The translations under genes and the position numbers were made by a program. The notes beneath the pieces were generated by a model. That model worked only from the letters and a program-made list of their open reading frames with translations, was not told the origin of the DNA and did not search any database. Shown piece after piece: positions 52,133-60,508 of a DNA stretch of 64,000 nt. The DNA lies in contig NZ_LGDD01000059.1 of the NCBI RefSeq assembly GCF_001279695.1, positions 57,460 to 121,459 of the forward strand, given 5' to 3'. Positions within the stretch are counted from its first letter, which is position 1. Each line of letters begins with the position of its first letter. Origin of the DNA: Streptomyces sp. WM6378. Its GTDB lineage: Bacteria > Actinomycetota > Actinomycetes > Streptomycetales > Streptomycetaceae.

Positions 52133-53181
52133 CGGACCTGCTTCCCCCGGCATCCGGGCCGCACCAGGACCCGGCCCCGAGCGCGGAGGAACGGGCTGAC
52201 GACGCGGCGGTCGAGCGGGCCATCGAGCTGCTGCGCTCCGTCGACCTCGGACTGCCCGACGCGGACGCCGGACGGCGCGAACTCGCCGGACTGCTGCGCT
52301 CGGTGGCAGGCGCTCCCAGACGCACCGGCGAAGCCCCCTACCGCGCCCCGGGCGCGGCACCGGGCCTGGCCGACCCTGCCGCGCTGCCCGGCATCGTCGA
52401 GGACTGGTCGCGTGCCGCGGGCGTCCCCGTGACCGCCTTCCGCGAGGACCGCAGGGCCTTTCTGCGGGGCGACCACCTCGCCTTCGAGCTCTCGCCGCGG
52501 CTGCTGGTACGCGCCGCGGTGCGCCAGTTGAGGAAGGTGGGCGCGCTGCCCGAGGAGCACCGGATCTCCCTCGTGTGGACCGGCGACCAGCCGTCTGCCA
52601 CGCTGCCGGTCCGCATCCCCGACTGGACGGCGGTCGCCCTGCCCACCCGGCCGGTCGCCCTGTGCGCCCAGTACGTCCACCACGAGCTCGGGCACGTGAT
52701 GGAACTCGCCTGGCGCCCGCCGGACCTGCCGCTCGCCGCACGCTGGCAGGCACCCGGCAGCGTCGTGGAGTGGGTGGCGATGGTCGTCGAGTGGCTGAGC
52801 CGCTGCGACGACTGGATGACCGCGCTCGGCCTGGAGCCGGAGCGGGCCCGGCAGGTCGGCGAGCACTGCCGCTACGAGGACCACTACACCCGCGCGTTCG
52901 CGGCCCTGGTCCTGCACTGCGCGGAGACCGAACCCAACCGCCTGGAGCGCGAACTCAAGGAAATCACCGGGGAGTTGATCGACCCCGGGCACCTGCGCGA
53001 AGAGGTGCGGCGTGCCGACTACTGGCGTACGGTCGCACAGGGCCACGCCCGTGCGGACGCCACGGTCGACGCCCTTCAGGCGGCGCACGGAGCCCACTGG
53101 TGGGAGCGGCCGGAGAGCTGGCAGCGGCTGCGGGCGGACGTCACCGCACAGTGGGCGGCCCGGGAGGCGGGGGAGCGGTGA
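52129..53181 (+). CDS. HExxH zinc metallopeptidase, candidate leader peptidase
   Basis: A 350-residue cytoplasmic protein starting at a GTG that overlaps the previous stop. The zinc motif is HHELGHVME (His 185, Glu 186, His 189), and SVVEWVAMVVEW about 25 residues on supplies a Glu at the position of the third ligand in gluzincins of the M3 type. The rest is helical. No signal peptide is present. Within a RiPP operon the natural role is removal of the leader after modification, but it could also be a structural metalloprotein. The family was not recognised beyond the motif. Confidence 0.7.
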   Translation: MTDLLPPASGPHQDPAPSAEERADDAAVERAIELLRSVDLGLPDADAGRRELAGLLRSVAGAPRRTGEAPYRAPGAAPGLADPAALPGIVEDWSRAAGVPVTAFREDRRAFLRGDHLAFELSPRLLVRAAVRQLRKVGALPEEHRISLVWTGDQPSATLPVRIPDWTAVALPTRPVALCAQYVHHELGHVMELAWRPPDLPLAARWQAPGSVVEWVAMVVEWLSRCDDWMTALGLEPERARQVGEHCRYEDHYTRAFAALVLHCAETEPNRLERELKEITGELIDPGHLREEVRRADYWRTVAQGHARADATVDALQAAHGAHWWERPESWQRLRADVTAQWAAREAGER

Positions 53182-53771
53182 GCGGCGGATCACCCTGGAC
53201 GGCGTTCCAGCCCGTCATCGACCAGACACACTGCCCGTTCGCCCGCGTCACGCACTGGGTGTACTCCGACCCCGCGGACGAGGCGCTGTCCGTCGCCGGC
53301 CACCTCGAACGGGCGCTGCCGCTGCTGCGCGGGGCGCTGCGCGAGGTGGCCGAGGACGACGCCGACGGATTCGTCCTCGAACTGCCGGGCCGACTGGGAG
53401 CGGACGTCACGCTCCTGCGGGAATCCTCCCTGACCGCGCTGAACTGGCTGGCCGAGCGGTCCGACCCGCCGTGCGAGGTCCGCATGGCCGACCTCGAAGA
53501 CCCCGCCTGGTGGTTCCCCTTCGACGGCGAGCGGCTGTTCACCGTGGCCTTCGGCGAGTGCTTCGCGGCGGCACACACCCGGTACTCCTTCGGCGCGAAA
53601 GGCCTCTTCCTGGTGTTCCAGCACGAGTCGGCGTTCTCCCGCCGCTACCCCGAAGGGATCCCGGCCGCGCTGCGCGACCGGATCCGTACGGCCTTCGAGG
53701 AGGCGGGCCGCCCCTACCGGTACGACATGGGCGTCGTGCCGGCCCTGCGCACCGGAAAAGGTGACGAGTGA
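53178..53771 (+). CDS. YqcI/YcgG-family (GntA-like) protein
   Basis: A 197-residue protein starting at a coupled GTG. It shows the family's CPFA turn (about 19-22), the FFxxHPxxSR-like segment AKGLFLVFQHESAFSRRYP (about 135-153) and LRDRIRTAFEEAGRPYRYD near the end. The only characterised YqcI/YcgG member I recall, GntA of the guanitoxin pathway, is a heme-dependent hydroxylase of arginine. Here it could hydroxylate an Arg or another residue of the peptide or a released amino acid. The match is moderate, so treat the family as likely and the function as open. Confidence 0.6.
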   Translation: MSGGSPWTAFQPVIDQTHCPFARVTHWVYSDPADEALSVAGHLERALPLLRGALREVAEDDADGFVLELPGRLGADVTLLRESSLTALNWLAERSDPPCEVRMADLEDPAWWFPFDGERLFTVAFGECFAAAHTRYSFGAKGLFLVFQHESAFSRRYPEGIPAALRDRIRTAFEEAGRPYRYDMGVVPALRTGKGDE

Positions 53772-55075
53772 AGGACGCCCCCGCGCCGTCGGACGCGGCA
53801 CGTCGCGAGACGGTCCGGCGCTACCTCCTGCTGAGCGGCCTCGACTTCTTCGGCGACATGTGTCTGACCGTCACCTCGGTGCTGCTGCTCGCCGAACGAG
53901 GCCTCACCAGTACCACGATCGTCTCGCTCATCGGCACCGTATGGCTGCTCGAAGCGCTGCTCGAAGTGCCCACCGGAGTGTTCGCCGACGCGATCGGCCG
54001 CCGCGCCTCGCTGCTGCTCGGCTTCGTCATCCGGGCGGTCGGCTACTCGATGCTGTTCTTCTCGGCGAGCCCGGGCGTCGCCATCGCCGGAACCCTGCTC
54101 GCCGCGGTGGGCGCGCCGTTCGCCTCCGGCAGCCTGGACGCCTGGGCCGTGGACAAGCTGCACCGCGACGACCCGTCCGCGAACCTCGACGTGCTGTTCG
54201 CGCGCGGCCGCATGGCGGAGAACACCGGCATCGTCACCGGCACCGTGGCGGGCGCCGTCGTCGGCCAGTTCCTCGGTCTCGCCGTGCCCCAACTCCTCGC
54301 GGGCGCCGCCTGTTTGACGGGCGCCCTCTTCACGATGACCCTGCTCAAGGATCCCGCGCCGGCGCCCACCGAAGCACCCAAGGGCTCGGTCCGCCGCGAG
54401 CTGACCGCCGCTTCCCTCGACGCGCTGCGCGGCTGCGGCCGGGCGCTCGGCACCGACCGGCTGCTCACCGGGCTGCTGCTCGGCGTCGCCGCGCTGTACC
54501 TCTTCCGGGCCCTGCCGGGCGTGCAGTGGACCGTTCACTTCGACGCGCTCACCGGCGGCTCGCTGGTGGCGATGGCCGCGGCGCGCTGCGCGGGCGAGCT
54601 GCTGCAGATCCCGGTGCTCGAAGTCGTCGCCCGCACCGTGCGCGGCCGCCCCGAACTGCGCTGGCGCATCGTGCTGATGAGCGCCGTGGCGGCCGGAGTC
54701 TTCCTCGCGGGCGCGGCCGTCACCGGCTCCGGTTGGGTCGGCATCCCGCTCTACATCGGCTTCGTGATGGCGGGCGGGCTCTGCATGCCCGGCCTCAAAG
54801 CCGCGCTCAACGAACGGGTGCCCGCACGGGGCCGGGCCACCATGCTGTCCGCGGGCGGCCTGTTCAACTCCCTGGCGAGCGGCGTCGGCCTCTACGTGAT
54901 GGGCGCGCTCGGCCTCGGCCTTGCCAACGTCAAGGGAGTGTGGACGTTCGCGGCGGTGGGCACCGTGCTGGCCGGCACCCTCGCGGCCTGGTGCTGCCTG
55001 CGCTCCTTGCGCTCCCCGGCCCGGGTGGCGGACGAACCGGTGACCGCTCCGGAGGCGGCACCGCTCGCTCCCTGA
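53768..55075 (+). CDS. MFS transporter, candidate peptide exporter
   Basis: A 435-residue 12-helix transporter, coupled to the upstream gene by GTGA. Motif A is VFADAIGRRASLLLG between helices 2 and 3 and a related signature appears in the second half (GLKAALNERVPARGRATML). The protein lacks the 14-helix extension of the kinase fusion at 20335. As the last gene of the operon it most probably exports the mature product and gives self-protection. No terminator of good quality follows; the next gene starts 123 bp on. Confidence 0.9.
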   Translation: MKDAPAPSDAARRETVRRYLLLSGLDFFGDMCLTVTSVLLLAERGLTSTTIVSLIGTVWLLEALLEVPTGVFADAIGRRASLLLGFVIRAVGYSMLFFSASPGVAIAGTLLAAVGAPFASGSLDAWAVDKLHRDDPSANLDVLFARGRMAENTGIVTGTVAGAVVGQFLGLAVPQLLAGAACLTGALFTMTLLKDPAPAPTEAPKGSVRRELTAASLDALRGCGRALGTDRLLTGLLLGVAALYLFRALPGVQWTVHFDALTGGSLVAMAAARCAGELLQIPVLEVVARTVRGRPELRWRIVLMSAVAAGVFLAGAAVTGSGWVGIPLYIGFVMAGGLCMPGLKAALNERVPARGRATMLSAGGLFNSLASGVGLYVMGALGLGLANVKGVWTFAAVGTVLAGTLAAWCCLRSLRSPARVADEPVTAPEAAPLAP

Positions 55076-55198
55076 CACGGGCGGCTCACGTGTGACACGA
55101 CGGCCCCGCGGCGCGGACATGCCGCCCCTGCCGGAGAACGCGGTGCGGTGACCAGCACGTAGGGTCGCCTGCGGCGGTGTGGCACGGGGCCCGCGGCC

Positions 55199-56482
55199 GT
55201 GATCACCCGCTGCCCGGAGGCCGACCTGAGTACCGTTACCGCCGAGATCGTCTCGGCCGTCCTCCTGCTCGGCGTGCTCGCCTTCGCCGTCGTACGCCCC
55301 CGCAACTGGCCGGAAGCGGTGGCGGCACTGCCCGCGGCCGGACTCGTGGTAGCGCTCGGCGCGGTCTCGCCCGCCGAGGCGTGGCAGCAGACCCGCGACC
55401 TGCTGCCGGTGGTCGGCTTCCTGGCCGCAGTGCTCGTGCTGGCCCAACTCTGCGACGACGAGGGCCTGTTCACGGCTGCCGGAGACGCCGTGGCCCGCGT
55501 GTGCGGGGCCAGTCCCCAGCGTCTGCTCGGCGGAGTCTTCGCCGTCGCCGCCGTCATCACCGCGGTGCTCAGCCTGGACGCGACCGTCGTGCTGCTCACC
55601 CCCGTGGTGTTCGCGACGGCGGCCCGGGTCGGCGTCCGGGCCCGACCGCACGTGTACGCCACCGCGCACCTGGCGAACTCGGCCTCCCTGCTGCTGCCCG
55701 TCTCCAACCTCACCAACCTGCTGGCCCTTGCCGCCAGCGGCCTCTCCTTCACGAGGTTCGCGGCACTGATGGCACTGCCCTGGCTGGCCGCCATCGCCGT
55801 CGAGTACGCGATCTTCCGCGCCTTCTTCCGCACCGACCTCGCGGCCACCGCACGCGGGGCGCGGGAGCGGGCAAGCGCGGAGGTGCCCGTGTTCACCCTG
55901 GTCGTCCTCGGGCTCACCCTCGGCGGGTTCGTCGTGACCTCGTTCGCGGGCCTCAGCCCCGCTTGGGCGGCGCTCGCGGGCGCACTCGTCCTCGCCGCCC
56001 GGGCCCTGTCCCAGCGGCGCACCACCGCGCACAAGCTGGTGGCCTCGGCGGGCATCCCGTTCTGCCTGTTCGTGCTCGGCCTCGGCATCGTCGTCAAAGC
56101 CGTCGTCGACAACGGGCTCGGCTCCGCCATCGGCCACCTATTGCCCGACGGCGACTCGCTGCCCGCCCTGCTCGCGGTCGTCGCCGTCGCGGCGGTGCTG
56201 TCCAACCTCATCAACAACCTGCCCGCCGTGCTCGCCCTGCTCCCGGTGGCGGCGGCGGGCGGTCCTGGCCCGGTCCTGGCCGTCCTCATCGGGGTCAACC
56301 TCGGCCCCAACCTCACCTACGTCGGGTCGCTCGCCACCCTGCTGTGGCGGCGCATCCTGCACGAACACGACGACGCGCCCGCCCTCGGCCACTTCACCCG
56401 CCTCGGGCTCCTCACCGTTCCCGCCACACTGGTCGCGTCCACCGCCGCGCTGTGGGCGGCGCTGCACACGATCGGAGGCTGA
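55199..56482 (+). CDS. ArsB/NhaD-type anion permease (SLC13-like)
   Basis: A 427-residue membrane protein with 10-12 helices. The inner repeats show the ion-transporter-superfamily pattern: ITAVLSLDATVVLLTPVV in the first half and VLSNLINNLPAVLALLP with GVNLGPNLTYVGSLATLLW in the second. The family exports arsenite or moves sodium/dicarboxylates. No ArsR or ArsC gene adjoins it, so the ion is open. GTG 55199 is used; the first residues before DLSTVTAEI are non-helical. It is followed 9 bp later by a Usp gene, so the two form a unit. Confidence 0.88.
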   Translation: MITRCPEADLSTVTAEIVSAVLLLGVLAFAVVRPRNWPEAVAALPAAGLVVALGAVSPAEAWQQTRDLLPVVGFLAAVLVLAQLCDDEGLFTAAGDAVARVCGASPQRLLGGVFAVAAVITAVLSLDATVVLLTPVVFATAARVGVRARPHVYATAHLANSASLLLPVSNLTNLLALAASGLSFTRFAALMALPWLAAIAVEYAIFRAFFRTDLAATARGARERASAEVPVFTLVVLGLTLGGFVVTSFAGLSPAWAALAGALVLAARALSQRRTTAHKLVASAGIPFCLFVLGLGIVVKAVVDNGLGSAIGHLLPDGDSLPALLAVVAVAAVLSNLINNLPAVLALLPVAAAGGPGPVLAVLIGVNLGPNLTYVGSLATLLWRRILHEHDDAPALGHFTRLGLLTVPATLVASTAALWAALHTIGG

Positions 56483-56491
56483 GCGCATTCC

Positions 56492-56974
56492 ATGAGCGTC
56501 ATCATCTGGATCACCGAGGGCACCTGGCCCGCTTGCGTGGACGCCGCGCGCGAGCGCGCCGAAACCGCCGACCTCGTACTCCTGCACGTCACCGACGACG
56601 CGTTGCCCGAGGCCGCGCACAGCGCGTTCGCCGGGCTCCTCGGCCGCGGCCGTCCCGAACGCGATCCCGGCACCCGCCTCGAAGACCTCTCCCGGGCCGC
56701 CGCCGACGACCTGTTCACCGCGGCCGAGCGGCGCCTGGGCCGCCCAGCCCGCCGCCTCACACTGCACGGCCGCGCCGAGCAGCAGGTCGTACGCGCCGCG
56801 GACGGCGCCGACCTCCTGGTCTGCGCACGCGACGGCGACCGCACGTACCTCGGCCCGCGCAGCCTCGGCCCGGCCACCCGGTTCGTCGTGGACCACGCGC
56901 CCTGCCCGGTCCTGCTGGTCTGGCCGGACGCGGCACCCGGCCTCGGCACCCTGCCGCCGCCACCGCACCACTGA
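56492..56974 (+). CDS. Universal stress protein (UspA) family
   Basis: A 160-residue single-domain Usp protein. Strand 1 is VIIWITEGTW, followed by LVLLHVTDD. The C-terminal strand and loop ...DLLVCARDG...GPATRFVVDHAPCPVLLVWP matches the Usp ending, with the G-x(9)-G-S/T ATP motif replaced by LGPRSLGPATRFVVDH. It starts 9 bp after the permease gene and may modulate that transporter, as Usp domains do in other transporter pairs. Confidence 0.88.
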   Translation: MSVIIWITEGTWPACVDAARERAETADLVLLHVTDDALPEAAHSAFAGLLGRGRPERDPGTRLEDLSRAAADDLFTAAERRLGRPARRLTLHGRAEQQVVRAADGADLLVCARDGDRTYLGPRSLGPATRFVVDHAPCPVLLVWPDAAPGLGTLPPPPHH

Positions 56975-57165
56975 CCACGCGGCCGGTACGGCACCGGTTG
57001 GCGAGCGGGTGAGGCCGGGCGCTAGCCTTGGGGAAGCGGCGACCCCTGGTGCTCGCCGCGCGGCGGTGGGGCCCGCCGTACCCGAACCGCGGCACCCGCG
57101 CCGCCAACGGTCCCTACTTGCGAGCGCGTGCGCCTGGGTCCAGGTGCCCTGCAGGTAGGAGACGT

Positions 57166-57657
57166 ATGTCCAAGGGAGCCCAGCCGCCGGGGGCGGCCAC
57201 CGAGCGCACCGATCCCGATGTAGGCCTGTCCGTGCCCGCGCGGCGCCGCGCGGGCACGCGCGGCCTCGGCCCGGTCGTCGCGGTGGTGGCACTCGGCGGA
57301 GCGATCGGCGCCTGCGCCCGCTACGGGGCCTCACTGATGTGGACCACCCGGCCCGGCTCGTTCCCTTGGACGACGCTGCTGGTCAATGGCGTGGGCTGCG
57401 CCGTGATCGGCGTGTTCATGGTGGTGATCACCGATGTGTGGGCGGCGCACCGGCTCGTGCGCCCCTTCTTCGGGACCGGCGTACTCGGAGGCTTCACCAC
57501 CTTCTCGACGTACGCCGTCGACATCCAGAAGTTCGTGGCCGCCGGTCAGCCGCGCACCGGCCTCGCCTACCTGGCGTTGACGCTGCTCGTGGCGCTCACG
57601 ACGGTGTGGAGCGCGGTGTGGCTGACCCGCCGCGCACTGATGTGGAGGCAGCGATGA
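57166..57657 (+). CDS. crcB: Fluoride channel subunit CrcB (Fluc), first copy
   Basis: A 163-residue membrane protein with four helices after a 38-residue charged N-terminal tail, longer than usual. Family blocks include [30 protein letters not shown] (the Asn of the pore) and [19 protein letters not shown] (the phenylalanine box). Fluc proteins form dual-topology dimers that expel fluoride. ATG 57166 follows TAGGAG. It overlaps the DUF190 gene as ATGA. I looked for a fluoride riboswitch upstream and did not find its conserved bases. Confidence 0.93.
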   Translation: MSKGAQPPGAATERTDPDVGLSVPARRRAGTRGLGPVVAVVALGGAIGACARYGASLMWTTRPGSFPWTTLLVNGVGCAVIGVFMVVITDVWAAHRLVRPFFGTGVLGGFTTFSTYAVDIQKFVAAGQPRTGLAYLALTLLVALTTVWSAVWLTRRALMWRQR

Positions 57658-58001
57658 CCGGACCGACCACACGGGCCCTGCGCCTCACGATCTTCATCGG
57701 CGAGAGCGACCTGTGGCACCACAAGCCCGTGTACGCCGAGATCGTGCACCGGGCGCACGTCGCCGGCCTCGCCGGTGCCAGCGTGTTCCGGGGCATCGAG
57801 GGCTTCGGTGCCTCCTCCCTCATTCACACCCAGCGGCTGCTCTCGCTGAGCGAGGACCTGCCCGTCGCCGTCGTCATCGTGGACGACGAGGAGCGCGTGC
57901 GGGACTTCCTGCCGCAGCTGGACGAGCTGGTCGCCGAGGGCCTGGTGACGCTCGACGACTGCGAGGTCATCCGATACGTCGGACGGGAGCGCGCCAAGTG
58001 A
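57654..58001 (+). CDS. DUF190 family protein
   Basis: A 115-residue small soluble protein with a ferredoxin-like, PII-related fold: [57 protein letters not shown] in separated blocks. DUF190 proteins are commonly encoded between or beside fluoride channel genes and are thought to regulate them. It overlaps both neighbours: ATGA with the first crcB and GTGA with the second, so all three are made in fixed ratio. Confidence 0.92.
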   Translation: MTGPTTRALRLTIFIGESDLWHHKPVYAEIVHRAHVAGLAGASVFRGIEGFGASSLIHTQRLLSLSEDLPVAVVIVDDEERVRDFLPQLDELVAEGLVTLDDCEVIRYVGRERAK

Positions 58002-58372
58002 ACTGGCTGCTCGTGGTGCTGGGGGCGGCGATCGGCGCGCCCCTGAGGTACCTCACCGACCTGACCGTGCAGAAGAGGCACGACAGCGTCTTCCCCTGGG
58101 GCACCTTCACCGTCAACGTCGTCGGCTGCCTGGTCCTCGGCCTGCTCACCGGCGCGGTCACCGCGGGCGCCGCCTCCTCACAGGTGCAGCTGTTCGTCGG
58201 CACCGGGCTCTGCGGAGCGCTGACCACGTACTCGACGTTCTCGTACGAGACGCTGCGGCTCGCCGAGGACGGGGCGAGGTTCTACGCCGCGGCGAACGTC
58301 GTCGTCAGCGTGGTGGCCGGGCTCGGCGCGGTCTTCGTGGGCGTGGCGATCGCCGAGGCATGGTGGGCCTGA
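57998..58372 (+). CDS. crcB: Fluoride channel subunit CrcB (Fluc), second copy
   Basis: A 124-residue four-helix membrane protein. It has [30 protein letters not shown] with the pore Asn, and [19 protein letters not shown] with the conserved Phe/Thr box. It starts at a GTG overlapping the DUF190 stop. Because Streptomyces encodes two different CrcB proteins together, they probably form a heterodimer in fixed orientation, unlike the dual-topology single-gene type. Confidence 0.93.
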   Translation: MNWLLVVLGAAIGAPLRYLTDLTVQKRHDSVFPWGTFTVNVVGCLVLGLLTGAVTAGAASSQVQLFVGTGLCGALTTYSTFSYETLRLAEDGARFYAAANVVVSVVAGLGAVFVGVAIAEAWWA

Positions 58373-58433
58373 GGCCCGCCTTCGAGGTCGGCCGGGGCGG
58401 ACGGCACGGGCAAGCAACCGATCCCGATGGTTT

Positions 58434-58457
58434 AACGTCTACGAGTCTGTAGACGTT
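58434..58457. promoter_or_regulatory. Perfect inverted repeat upstream of the PAP2 gene
   Basis: AACGTCTAC (58434-58442) and GTAGACGTT (58449-58457) are exact inverse repeats with a six-base spacer, about 105 bp before the ATG. It may be an operator or part of the promoter. Confidence 0.65.
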
Positions 58458-58560
58458 CATTTTCCGCTCACGAGGCAGTTGCCCGGACTTCTGCTCCCCA
58501 ACCCGTCCCGTTCGGCGCGGGGCGCGCACTGCCCGTCGAACCACCGGAGAACCGCATCCC

Positions 58561-59178
58561 ATGACCAGTTCCACCCCCACGCCGCAGGCCCTGGACGGAG
58601 CGTCCATCGACGGCGGCCTGTACGGCGACATCACCGACTTCGCCCGGCACACGCACTGGCTGAACGGGCCGGTGTCCGCCTTCACCAGTTACGGCGTCGC
58701 CCTGTTCGCGGTGTTCATGCTGGTCGGCTGGTGGTTCGCCCGGCGCAAGGACGCCTCGGTGATGGCGGTGGCGCTCGCCGCGCCGATCGCGGTCGTACTC
58801 GCGTACGTGGTCAATGACGCGATCAAGTCGGTGTTCACGGAGCCCCGCCCCTGCCGCGCGCTGCCGCACGACTTCCTGATCGAGAAGTGCCCGCCCCTGG
58901 ACGACTACGCGTTCCCCAGCAACCACACCACGGTCGCCGCGGCCGCGGCCGTCGCCCTGTTCCTGGTCAACCGAAAGCTGGGCGCGATCGCCGCGCTGGT
59001 GGCACTCCTGATGGGTGCCTCGCGCGTGTACGTCGGCGCGCACTATCCGCATGACGTGCTGGTCGCGTTCGTGGTCGGAGGGGTGGTCTCGTTCGCGGTG
59101 ACCTGGTCCGCACGCCGCTTCGGGGCCCCGCTCGTGACGCGGCTGCGGGGCGGGGCGCTGAGGCCGCTGCTCGCGTGA
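58561..59178 (+). CDS. PAP2 family phosphatase (undecaprenyl-diphosphatase-like)
   Basis: A 205-residue membrane protein with all three catalytic motifs of the PAP2 superfamily: KSVFTEPRP (about 97-105), FPSNHTT (about 120-126) and SRVYVGAHYPHD (about 160-171). Five or six helices are visible. The intact motifs distinguish it from the degenerate protein at 3965. It could dephosphorylate undecaprenyl diphosphate, phosphatidate or diacylglycerol pyrophosphate. ATG 58561 has only a weak site. The inverted repeat upstream suggests specific regulation. Confidence 0.93.
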   Translation: MTSSTPTPQALDGASIDGGLYGDITDFARHTHWLNGPVSAFTSYGVALFAVFMLVGWWFARRKDASVMAVALAAPIAVVLAYVVNDAIKSVFTEPRPCRALPHDFLIEKCPPLDDYAFPSNHTTVAAAAAVALFLVNRKLGAIAALVALLMGASRVYVGAHYPHDVLVAFVVGGVVSFAVTWSARRFGAPLVTRLRGGALRPLLA

Positions 59179-59248
59179 CGCGGCGTTCCTCATGCGCGCG
59201 GGCGCGGACCGCTGTCCAGGCCGGGCACGACCCCCTAGGCTCGGCCAC

Positions 59249-59956
59249 GTGCTGCGAATCGTGGAAGAACTCGCCGGACCGGGCCCGCTGCGCATCCGCG
59301 CCCATGCCCCCGCCGACGGTGCTGCCGGCACCGGACTGCGGGTGCTGCTGATCGCGGACGTGCTGGCGCGCGTCGTCGAAATGCGCGGCAGGACGGTGCT
59401 CATCGGATGGACCGGCCCGCAGGACAAAGCGGCCGCCACTGCCGCCGGCATCCGGCCGGCCGACGCCGAGGGCGAACCGGAGGAGATCGCGGAGGCGCTC
59501 GGCGGCCTGCCCGGCGTCCAGCTCACGAGTGGGACGTACGAAGGCGCGGGCAGCGCCTGCCTGCAGATCGGCGAAGCCCAGCTGCCCCCGTTCGAGGGCC
59601 TCGACTTCCTTGCCGTACGCCTGCTGCTGCTCAGCCACCCCTACGAGGAGCCGGTCTCGATCACGGCCGAGCAGGTCGGCGAGGCGGGCCGCGCCATGGC
59701 CCGCTGGCGGCGTGCCGTGGCGGACTGGGCCGAGCAGCCCTCGAAGCCGATCCCCGCCGACCTCAAGAGCACGGCCCGCACCGCCCTGGACAACCGGCTC
59801 GACACCGCGGCCGCCCTGCGCCTCCTGCACGATCTGGCGACGGCGGACGACGTACCGCCGGGAGCCAAGTTCGAGACCATGGCCTACCTGGACCGCGTCC
59901 TGGGCCTCGAACTCGTCCGCGAGGTGGGGATCGCCCGTGGAGGCGCGGGTCAGTAG
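59249..59956 (+). CDS. Conserved hypothetical protein, possible degenerate CysRS-like domain
   Basis: A 235-residue soluble protein. Two stretches recall class I cysteinyl-tRNA synthetase: ADVLARVVEMRGRTVLIGWTG (about 31-51) resembles the segment after the HIGH helix, and ALDNRLDTAAALRLLHDLA (about 180-198) resembles the anticodon-stem helix. The HIGH and KMSKS signatures and the zinc ligands are absent, so it cannot charge tRNA in the usual way. GTG 59249 is the first start inside the conserved frame. Function is unknown. Confidence 0.6.
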   Translation: MLRIVEELAGPGPLRIRAHAPADGAAGTGLRVLLIADVLARVVEMRGRTVLIGWTGPQDKAAATAAGIRPADAEGEPEEIAEALGGLPGVQLTSGTYEGAGSACLQIGEAQLPPFEGLDFLAVRLLLLSHPYEEPVSITAEQVGEAGRAMARWRRAVADWAEQPSKPIPADLKSTARTALDNRLDTAAALRLLHDLATADDVPPGAKFETMAYLDRVLGLELVREVGIARGGAGQ

Positions 59957-59963
59957 GAGCGGG

Positions 59964-60397
59964 TCAGGACTTGGTCGCGGTGAGGACGTGCAGGCCGCGC
60001 GGCCCGTCGCCGGTGTGCTCGGCGTGCAGGCCCGCGTCTCGGCAGCGCTCCATCAGCCAGGCCGGGCCGATGCGGAGCTTGGGGTAGCTCAGCGGACGGG
60101 TCAAGTCGCGGTAGCTGAGCGCCAGTCGGCCGCTCGGGGCGAGGCTCCGGGCCGCGTCGCGCAGCAGCGCGGCCACATCGTCCGGACCGGGGAGTAGCCG
60201 AGTTCGGCGAGGGCCAGGCTCTGGAGTCCCGGCCCGCGGCCGAGGTCGACGGCGGGCGTGCCTGCCGCGCCGGGGCGGACGCCGAGGTCGTTCAGCAGGC
60301 GCACTTGGTCCTTGGCCGCGGCGGTCACGTCTCAGCCGAGCATCCAGGTGCAATGCGCTGCCAGCAGGCGGTCGTAGTGCTCGGATGCGGTGGTCAT
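59964..60397 (-). pseudogene. Broken class I SAM methyltransferase
   Basis: The reading frame starts at ATG 60397 (MTTASEHYDRLLAAHCTWMLG) but is stopped by an in-frame TGA at 60334..60332, where relatives read on into DVTAAAKDQVRLL. The frame then continues through VDLGRGPGLQSLALAELGY (a motif I with Arg for Cys) and shifts, with a deletion, into GPDDVAALLRDAARSLAPSG, ending at 59964. So it carries a nonsense codon plus an internal deletion/frameshift. An active product is not expected. Confidence 0.8.
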
Positions 60398-60508
60398 GCG
60401 GCGATGCCTTTCGCTGGGAGTCCCGTGGGCGCGCGAGTACTTGTGGTGCGAGCGGGAGGCGCGAGTAGGGAGGGGTCGCGGAATGTCCGTCGTCGCGGCC
60501 AGCGGTGC

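Noticed and set aside
53714..56137. A long Gly/Glu/Arg-rich open frame opposite the MFS and permease genes
   Set aside because: Shadow frame: no domain, no ribosome site, and the sense strand holds convincing membrane proteins.
56975..57165. Fluoride riboswitch ahead of crcB
   Set aside because: I looked for the conserved GATGG...CTGATG..CCTACC pattern and did not find it.
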